A stretch of 10,890 bases of DNA from Muribaculaceae bacterium (lineage in GTDB: Bacteria; Bacteroidota; Bacteroidia; Bacteroidales; Muribaculaceae): assembly GCA_021443235.1 (NCBI GenBank), contig JABUUJ010000027.1:18856-29745 (forward strand), read 5' to 3'. Positions 6,518-10,890 of this stretch are shown in pieces (position 1 is the stretch's first letter; each line of letters opens with the position of its first letter). The translations under genes and the position numbers were made by a program. Below the pieces are notes generated by a model. The model saw only the letters and a list, made by a program, of their open reading frames with translations. It was not told where the DNA came from and did not search any database.

Positions 6518-8914
6518 ATGAAGAGGACTTTCTCGCTGCTTTGCCTGATGGCAGCATTGGTCTCGCAGGCGGCATCAATGCCAGCCGACACCACATCGCG
6601 CATCGCCAAGGGTGTGCGGCTTGATGACGTGGTGGTGTATGGCGCACACAATAATTTTGGCGTCACTTCGTCGCAGATGAGCGCCATCGAGCTAACCAAA
6701 AAGCAAATCATGGCCACACCCACCTTCCTGGGTGAGCAGGATGTGCTCAAATCCCTGCAAAAACTGCCTGGCGTGCAGTCAAGCAACGACGGCACGGCAG
6801 GTATATTTGTGCGTGGAGGCGACTATGACCAAAACTACATAACGCTCGACGGATCGGCAATCTACAATGCTGAGCACATGAAGGGCTTTGTGAGTGCCAT
6901 CAACCCCGATGTGGTGCAGAGTGTGAACTTCTATCGCGGTGGATTCCCCGCCCGATATGGCTCCCGCCTGTCGAGCGTGGTAGATGTGGGCATCAAGGCC
7001 GGCGACTTCAACCGCTATCACGGCTCGGTGAGCATAGGAATGCTGTCGGCAAGAGCACAGGTAGAGGGCCCTATATTGAAAGGTCGCACCTCGTTTAATG
7101 TTGCCGCCCGCGTGTCCTACTTCGGACTGATTGCCAGGCCACTGCTCAAGTCAATCTACGAGCGCCCCGAGTCACTCCAGCCCTACGAGGAGCTGAGCTA
7201 CTATGACTTGACTGCAAAATTCGTGCATCGCTTTAACGACGCTCACCGCCTGTCGGCAGTGGTCTATTTCGGCAAAGACGATGATACTAACGCTCCCACC
7301 AAGAGCTCGATGCACTTCTCCAACAAGGAAGACCCCTATGTGCGGTGGATGGACCAATATGAGCAGGACTCAAAGCGCAACAACAGCATGGACAACAACT
7401 GGCACAACCTTGTGTCAAGCCTCTACTGGACCGCACAACTGTCGCCCACGCTGCGACTTAACACCAACCTGAGCTTCAGCCAGTATAAGTATTGGCTAAA
7501 CTATAAAAGCACCATCGAGCGTGAGACCAACGACTGGTATCGCCTCTATCACTTGTACAAAGAGAACTCCTCGGTAACGCAAAACAACGACATCAGCGAC
7601 CTGGCGCTCACCGCCGACGCCACCTGGAACGTGCACCCGCGACACGTGCTGCGCACCGGTGCAAAGCTTTCCTACCAGTCGCTTGCACCTGGCACTACCG
7701 TCGACCGAAACTCCTACACAAAGACCTTCAGAGGGTCGCTCAACTATGACGGACCGACACTCGAACCCGAGTACACCGAAAAACGCGACAACCTGTATTC
7801 ACACACCTGCGAACGGATGCCCATTGGCAGCGTCGCAATCTATGCCGAGGACGACTTCACCGCTACCGACCACTTCAAGTTTAACTACGGACTGAGGCTC
7901 GCCACCTACATGGTGAAGCAAAAGACCTATTTCTCGGCCGAGCCCCGACTGTCGATGCGCTATCTCATCACTCCCGACTTCTCGGTGAAACTCTCCTACT
8001 CGCGCATGGCGCAGGCAATACACCGCCTTATCAGCGGAAACCTGGTGATGGCAAGCGACATATGGGCGCCCATAACCAAGGACATACCTCTCATGACCAG
8101 CCACATGGGTGGCATGGCTCTCAACTACAACCTCCCGCTGGGCTTCGAGCTCACCGTTGAAGGCTATTACAAGACCCTCGACAATGTGCTCGACTACCGC
8201 AACGGCGCGACAGCTTCGATGAGCGAGGCTGGATGGGAGTCGCTGGTGGCCATAGGCCGCGGACGCAGCTACGGCGTGGAGCTGCTGCTTGAGCGACGCA
8301 CCGGCAACACAACAGGATGGATCAGCTACACGTGGTCTAAGTCGCTGCGCACCTTTGACCGCCCAGGACAGGAGATCGATGCGGGCGAGGAGTTCTATGC
8401 CAGCAACGACCGCCGTCACAACCTGAGCGCGACGCTAACACAGCACTTCGACCTATCGAGCAAGGTTATGCTCGACCTCACCGCCGCGTTTACCTATCAA
8501 AGCGGACGCCGAGGCACCATACCCACCACCAGCTTGTTTGGCTACACCGTGCGAGAGCAGGAATATAAGGTCGATGACGGACATTTCTCTTATTTTGACG
8601 TGATTGCCGGCTTTGACGAGGCAAACCTGTATAAGACCTATCTGGGCAACGTGCACAATTCGCCGTTGCAAATCCACACCTTCAAGACCCGCAACGACTA
8701 CCGTCTGCCCGACGCGCACCACCTCGACATCAGCGCCACTCTCACCCGCAAGTGCCACTGGGGCAACTATGCCGTGGGGCTGAGCCTCTACAACATCTAC
8801 AACCAGATGAACGTGAGCAACGTCTATGTTGGCTACGACAAAAACCATCTGGTGCTAAAAGGTATATGCCCGTTCCCGTTTATGCCGTCGCTAAATTTTT
8901 CGTTAAAGTTCTAA
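6518..8914 (+). CDS. TonB-dependent outer-membrane receptor without N-terminal extension domain
   Basis: This is an outer-membrane beta-barrel channel energised by TonB-ExbBD, 798 residues from the ATG at 6518. That start gives a proper signal peptide (MKRTFSLLCLMAALVSQAAS); an in-frame TTG at 6494 would overlap the previous gene and spoil the signal. A TonB-box-like LDDVVVYG lies at about 35-42, immediately after the signal region. The plug domain covers about 50-165, with LQKLPGVQSSNDGTAGIFVRGG, the IYNAEHMKGFVSAINPD segment and FYRGGFPARYGSRLSS, all standard plug landmarks. A barrel rich in alternating aromatic strands fills the rest. The C-terminus is SLNFSLKF, ending in the Phe required by the outer-membrane assembly machinery. 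Unlike SusC-type receptors, it has neither a carboxypeptidase-regulatory-like domain nor an STN domain. The neighbours are two lipoproteins upstream and a DUF4249-like lipoprotein 6 nt downstream. The substrate is unknown. Confidence 0.93.
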   Translation: MKRTFSLLCLMAALVSQAASMPADTTSRIAKGVRLDDVVVYGAHNNFGVTSSQMSAIELTKKQIMATPTFLGEQDVLKSLQKLPGVQSSNDGTAGIFVRGGDYDQNYITLDGSAIYNAEHMKGFVSAINPDVVQSVNFYRGGFPARYGSRLSSVVDVGIKAGDFNRYHGSVSIGMLSARAQVEGPILKGRTSFNVAARVSYFGLIARPLLKSIYERPESLQPYEELSYYDLTAKFVHRFNDAHRLSAVVYFGKDDDTNAPTKSSMHFSNKEDPYVRWMDQYEQDSKRNNSMDNNWHNLVSSLYWTAQLSPTLRLNTNLSFSQYKYWLNYKSTIERETNDWYRLYHLYKENSSVTQNNDISDLALTADATWNVHPRHVLRTGAKLSYQSLAPGTTVDRNSYTKTFRGSLNYDGPTLEPEYTEKRDNLYSHTCERMPIGSVAIYAEDDFTATDHFKFNYGLRLATYMVKQKTYFSAEPRLSMRYLITPDFSVKLSYSRMAQAIHRLISGNLVMASDIWAPITKDIPLMTSHMGGMALNYNLPLGFELTVEGYYKTLDNVLDYRNGATASMSEAGWESLVAIGRGRSYGVELLLERRTGNTTGWISYTWSKSLRTFDRPGQEIDAGEEFYASNDRRHNLSATLTQHFDLSSKVMLDLTAAFTYQSGRRGTIPTTSLFGYTVREQEYKVDDGHFSYFDVIAGFDEANLYKTYLGNVHNSPLQIHTFKTRNDYRLPDAHHLDISATLTRKCHWGNYAVGLSLYNIYNQMNVSNVYVGYDKNHLVLKGICPFPFMPSLNFSLKF

Positions 8915-8920
8915 CCCATT

Positions 8921-9928
8921 ATGAAAAACTCTATCATCACAATGATGCTCAGCGTGCTATTGCTGAGCAGTTGCGAGAAAATACTTGAATACCCCACCGA
9001 TGATCAGAACCGGCTCACCGTGTGTGCCGTGGCAGTGACGGGCCAGTCGCTCGAGGTACATGTGTCGACAAGTCTGTCGATAGATCAGGTGCCTAATTTC
9101 TATGACCGAGGTTATGAAGCCTTCATCAGAGACTCAAGGGCATTCTACGACGAGTATTCGCTTGTCAAAGACGCCACCGTTGAGCTGAGCGTGAACGGCG
9201 TGCACACGTGCAACCTTACCTACCACCCCGACTCGCTCACCTACCGCTGCGACTATGTGCCACGCGCAGGCGAGACGCTCACCCTCACCATCACCGCCGA
9301 GGGCTACCCTCAGGCCCAATGCACCACAACGGTGCCCAAGACCGCGGTTGATATAAAAGACATTGATTATGAGGTATATTATGATAAGGCGGCCTCTTTC
9401 GCCGAGCGTGAGGAAGCCAACTGGGGACTCGACTGGGACCAATATGGCGCCGACTCGATAATGACCATCTCATTTAGTTTCAAGGAGCCTATGGGCGAGA
9501 AAAACTACTATCGTCTCAATGTGCGCAGCGCGGGGATGTACATCTCATTATTATCGAAAAAACCAGGCTACACCGCATGCGACGTCTACACCTCGAGCGA
9601 CCCCATCTTCTATGATATCGACCTGAAAAAAGGCTATGGCTCATGGCCGGCGTTCTTCTCCAACGTCTTTGACGACCACCTGATCGATGGCAAGGACTAT
9701 CGCGTGACGGTCAACAGCCGCAAGCGCCTCGACCTGGAGACTTTCACCATCATTCAGTTGCAGTCAATCAGCAGTGACCTATACTACTTCCTCAAGGCCT
9801 ACCAGGCTTATCGCGTCTCGGGGAGCGACATCTATGAGGCCCCGGTGTGGATCTACAGCAATGTGACTAACGGCTGGGGATATTTCGGCGCCATCAACAA
9901 CGAGCACACTCACACCATCTACCGATGA
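8921..9928 (+). CDS. DUF4249-like lipoprotein, partner of the TonB-dependent receptor
   Basis: The 335 residues begin with a lipoprotein signal ending LLSSC (C18). The following region matches the pattern I know from DUF4249 proteins: an early strand of the RLTVCAVAVTGQSLEVHVSTS type (from about residue 31), then KDATVELSVNG (83-93), then YRCDYVPRAGETLTLTITAEGY (108-129), an Ig- or carboxypeptidase-regulatory-like beta fold. A larger, less distinctive C-terminal half contains FKEPMGEKNYYRLNVRS and a late SSDLYYFLKAYQAY segment, also typical. DUF4249 genes are regularly found directly beside TonB-dependent receptors in Bacteroidota, as here with a 6-nt gap. Their biochemical role is not established as far as I know, but an outer-membrane partner of the receptor is the natural inference. 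The family call rests on recognised pattern, not on a profile search. Confidence 0.82.
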   Translation: MKNSIITMMLSVLLLSSCEKILEYPTDDQNRLTVCAVAVTGQSLEVHVSTSLSIDQVPNFYDRGYEAFIRDSRAFYDEYSLVKDATVELSVNGVHTCNLTYHPDSLTYRCDYVPRAGETLTLTITAEGYPQAQCTTTVPKTAVDIKDIDYEVYYDKAASFAEREEANWGLDWDQYGADSIMTISFSFKEPMGEKNYYRLNVRSAGMYISLLSKKPGYTACDVYTSSDPIFYDIDLKKGYGSWPAFFSNVFDDHLIDGKDYRVTVNSRKRLDLETFTIIQLQSISSDLYYFLKAYQAYRVSGSDIYEAPVWIYSNVTNGWGYFGAINNEHTHTIYR

Positions 9929-9936
9929 CGTGCAAT

Positions 9937-10030
9937 GTTTATAGTTTAGGGTTTATAGTTTATAGATTTTTCTGATTATAGTTTATTGTTTTTTTCAATT
10001 ATTTTTTAATGTCAATAAACCCTATAAACC
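9937..10030. terminator. Possible bidirectional terminator between convergent genes
   Basis: Two convergent genes end on either side of this gap. GTTTATTG (9981-9988) is perfectly complementary to CAATAAAC (10013-10020), enclosing a 24-nt T-rich loop. Outside it, GGTTTATAG (9950-9958) can pair with CTATAAACC (10022-10030). The pairings are AT-rich, so the fold would be weak, and there is no GC-rich stem followed directly by a T-tract. Termination is likely somewhere here because of the gene arrangement, but the exact structure is uncertain. Confidence 0.35.
9938..9988 (+). repeat. Heptad repeats TTTAnnG in the convergent gap
   Basis: Four head-to-tail heptamers read TTTATAG, TTTAGGG, TTTATAG, TTTATAG (9938-9965). 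After a 9-nt spacer come ATTATAG and TTTATTG (9975-9988). The same heptads recur in inverted orientation at 10013-10030. A related 14-bp unit made of TTTAGAG plus TTTATTG on the minus strand is tandemly repeated at 10841-10889, on the other side of the neighbouring gene. This looks like one family of low-complexity intergenic repeats. Confidence 0.65.
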
Positions 10031-10040
10031 AGAGACGCTA

Positions 10041-10763
10041 TCAGAAATCGTTGCTGTAGAGCATGTTGATGATTTCGTCGAAGCGCCGTGAGTTGCTCAG
10101 GCCGTTGGCTGCTTGCTGCATTACCTGCTCCATCACGTTGTCGAGGTAGGGTATCGACGGGTTCTTGGTGCTCTTGTCATATATTTTCCAGTAGCTCGTG
10201 CCCTTAAGTCCCTTCATAAACTTCTTGTGCAACTCGTCGCTGGGCCGCAGTATGGGCCAGTTGTTGTCGTCGAGCACAATCTTCTGCTTCTCAAGAAACT
10301 CGCGCAGGTTCTTGGTGTAGCTGCCATAGTTCTCAACCAGTTTCTTGCGCTTGAGCACTTCTTTCGACTCCATGTCGTCGAAACTGCGCAAGGCGTCGTC
10401 AACGTCGGCCTTGTTATATGCGGCTACAAGCACCACCGCCACGTTGGTCTCAAAGATGAGGTTGTCGCGGTCAAGCACATGCTTGGTGCGTGACTCGCGT
10501 GCCGCCTTCACATCCTTCTCATGACCTTTCTTGGCCTTTTCCAGAGCTTTTACCTGATCTTTCAACAGTTTCTCTTCGCGGTTCAGGCTGTCGATGCGCT
10601 CCTTCAGGTCTTTGATTTTCGCGTCAATATTGGCGATAGAGTCGGCGCGCACGTCCATAATCTTGTCCTGCGCCTTGATGTTGCGCTCCAGCTCGCTCAT
10701 GCTTTGTGCGCCGGCGCCCGTCCAAGCCGCCAGCGCCACCAAAAATAACAATATCTTCTTCAT
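10041..10763 (-). CDS. Secreted coiled-coil protein of unknown function, 240 aa
   Basis: The start is ATG at 10763-10761, giving a classic signal peptide MKKILLFLVALAAWTGAGAQ with probable cleavage after GAGA. A longer frame exists through a TTG at 10823, but it would place five LEK repeats ahead of the signal peptide, so I reject that start. The mature N-terminal part (about 22-95) is strongly charged with heptad-spaced hydrophobics (ELERNIKAQDKIMD, IKDLKERIDSLNREEKLLKD) and predicts a coiled coil. The C-terminal part (about 100-240) is mostly helical with no domain I know. The layout resembles periplasmic or secreted coiled-coil adaptor-like proteins of Bacteroidales, but no function can be given. 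The gene is convergent with the receptor operon and is probably transcribed on its own. I see no consensus promoter in the 127 nt upstream that remain in the window, so it may lie further out. Confidence 0.85.
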   Translation of the reverse strand: MKKILLFLVALAAWTGAGAQSMSELERNIKAQDKIMDVRADSIANIDAKIKDLKERIDSLNREEKLLKDQVKALEKAKKGHEKDVKAARESRTKHVLDRDNLIFETNVAVVLVAAYNKADVDDALRSFDDMESKEVLKRKKLVENYGSYTKNLREFLEKQKIVLDDNNWPILRPSDELHKKFMKGLKGTSYWKIYDKSTKNPSIPYLDNVMEQVMQQAANGLSNSRRFDEIINMLYSNDF

Positions 10764-10770
10764 CTGTATA

Positions 10771-10815
10771 AGTTTTTCAAGTTTTTCAAGTTTTTCAAGT
10801 TTTTCAAGTTTTTCA
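10771..10815. repeat. Five perfect tandem copies of a 9-bp unit AGTTTTTCA
   Basis: Copies occupy 10771-10779, 10780-10788, 10789-10797, 10798-10806 and 10807-10815 without a mismatch, with a partial copy (AGTT) after them. The array ends 7 nt upstream of the coiled-coil gene's ATG, so it lies in the 5' leader. On the minus strand it reads CTTGAAAAA repeated, which would encode Leu-Glu-Lys if translated from the upstream TTG. Such a perfect short array can change copy number by slipped-strand replication. Confidence 0.95.
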
Positions 10816-10840
10816 AGTTGCAAGTTTTTCTCTAATTCTC

Positions 10841-10890
10841 AATAAACTCTAAACAATAAACTCTAAACAATAAACTCTAAACAATAAACA
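10841..10890. repeat. 14-bp tandem repeat AATAAACTCTAAAC, about 3.5 copies, running off the window
   Basis: Perfect copies lie at 10841-10854, 10855-10868 and 10869-10882, followed by the first seven bases of a fourth (10883-10889) at the window edge. On the minus strand each unit is two heptads, TTTAGAG and TTTATTG, related to the heptads at 9938-9988. It sits upstream of the coiled-coil gene. The total length is unknown because the window ends inside the array. Confidence 0.93.

Noticed and set aside
5989..6795. 268-codon minus-strand open frame opposite the 190-residue lipoprotein and receptor start
   Set aside because: It crosses two plus-strand genes that have signal peptides; its own sequence shows no domain.
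7799..8419. 206-codon minus-strand open frame inside the receptor gene
   Set aside because: Antisense to the beta-barrel coding region, with no signal or domain; a shadow.
10764..10823. TTG start adding 20 residues (LEK repeats) to the coiled-coil protein
   Set aside because: It would bury the signal peptide behind a charged repeat. The ATG at 10763 gives a standard secretion signal.
10771..10889. CRISPR-like array at the right end
   Set aside because: The repeats are 9- and 14-bp head-to-tail units with no unique spacers, and no cas genes are present.

Overview
The window looks like a chromosomal segment from a member of the Bacteroidota, most likely order Bacteroidales. Three things point there. 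Both promoters I can recognise have the Bacteroidota form (-33 TTTG, a 19-20 bp spacer, then a -7 TAnnTTTG box) rather than the E. coli form. The lipoproteins and the pairing of a TonB-dependent receptor with a DUF4249-like lipoprotein are typical of this phylum. The genes themselves are moderately GC-rich, while the intergenic DNA is strongly AT-rich. I cannot assign a genus; a gut lineage such as Muribaculaceae or Prevotellaceae is a guess.

Left part (1-5366, minus strand): a complete-looking tripartite RND drug-efflux operon in the usual order. It holds a lipoprotein periplasmic adaptor (4257-5366), an HAE1-family inner-membrane pump (970-4203) and a TolC/OprM-type outer-membrane lipoprotein (1-965, its C-terminus lost at the window edge). 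A promoter at 5468-5499 drives it, leaving a leader of roughly 95 nt. No regulator gene lies next to it in the window.

Middle (5367-5765): an AT-rich divergent intergenic region with the efflux promoter at one end and a promoter for the rightward genes at the other. Between them are short CCAATAT repeats and a small hairpin with no clear function.

Right-centre (5766-9928, plus strand): a tightly packed four-gene unit. It encodes a 52-residue mini-lipoprotein, an unrecognised 190-residue lipoprotein, a 798-residue TonB-dependent outer-membrane receptor without the usual N-terminal carboxypeptidase-regulatory-like extension, and a DUF4249-like lipoprotein. I read this as an outer-membrane uptake system of unknown substrate: the receptor would be the TonB-energised channel and the lipoproteins its accessory, perhaps surface-exposed, partners. 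There is no SusD homologue. This is the best candidate for a poorly described system here.

Right end (9929-10890): a convergent gap with heptad TTTAnnG repeats and possible terminator pairing. It is followed by a minus-strand gene for a secreted coiled-coil protein (10041-10763). That gene's leader holds five perfect copies of a 9-bp repeat and, further upstream, a 14-bp tandem array that runs off the window.
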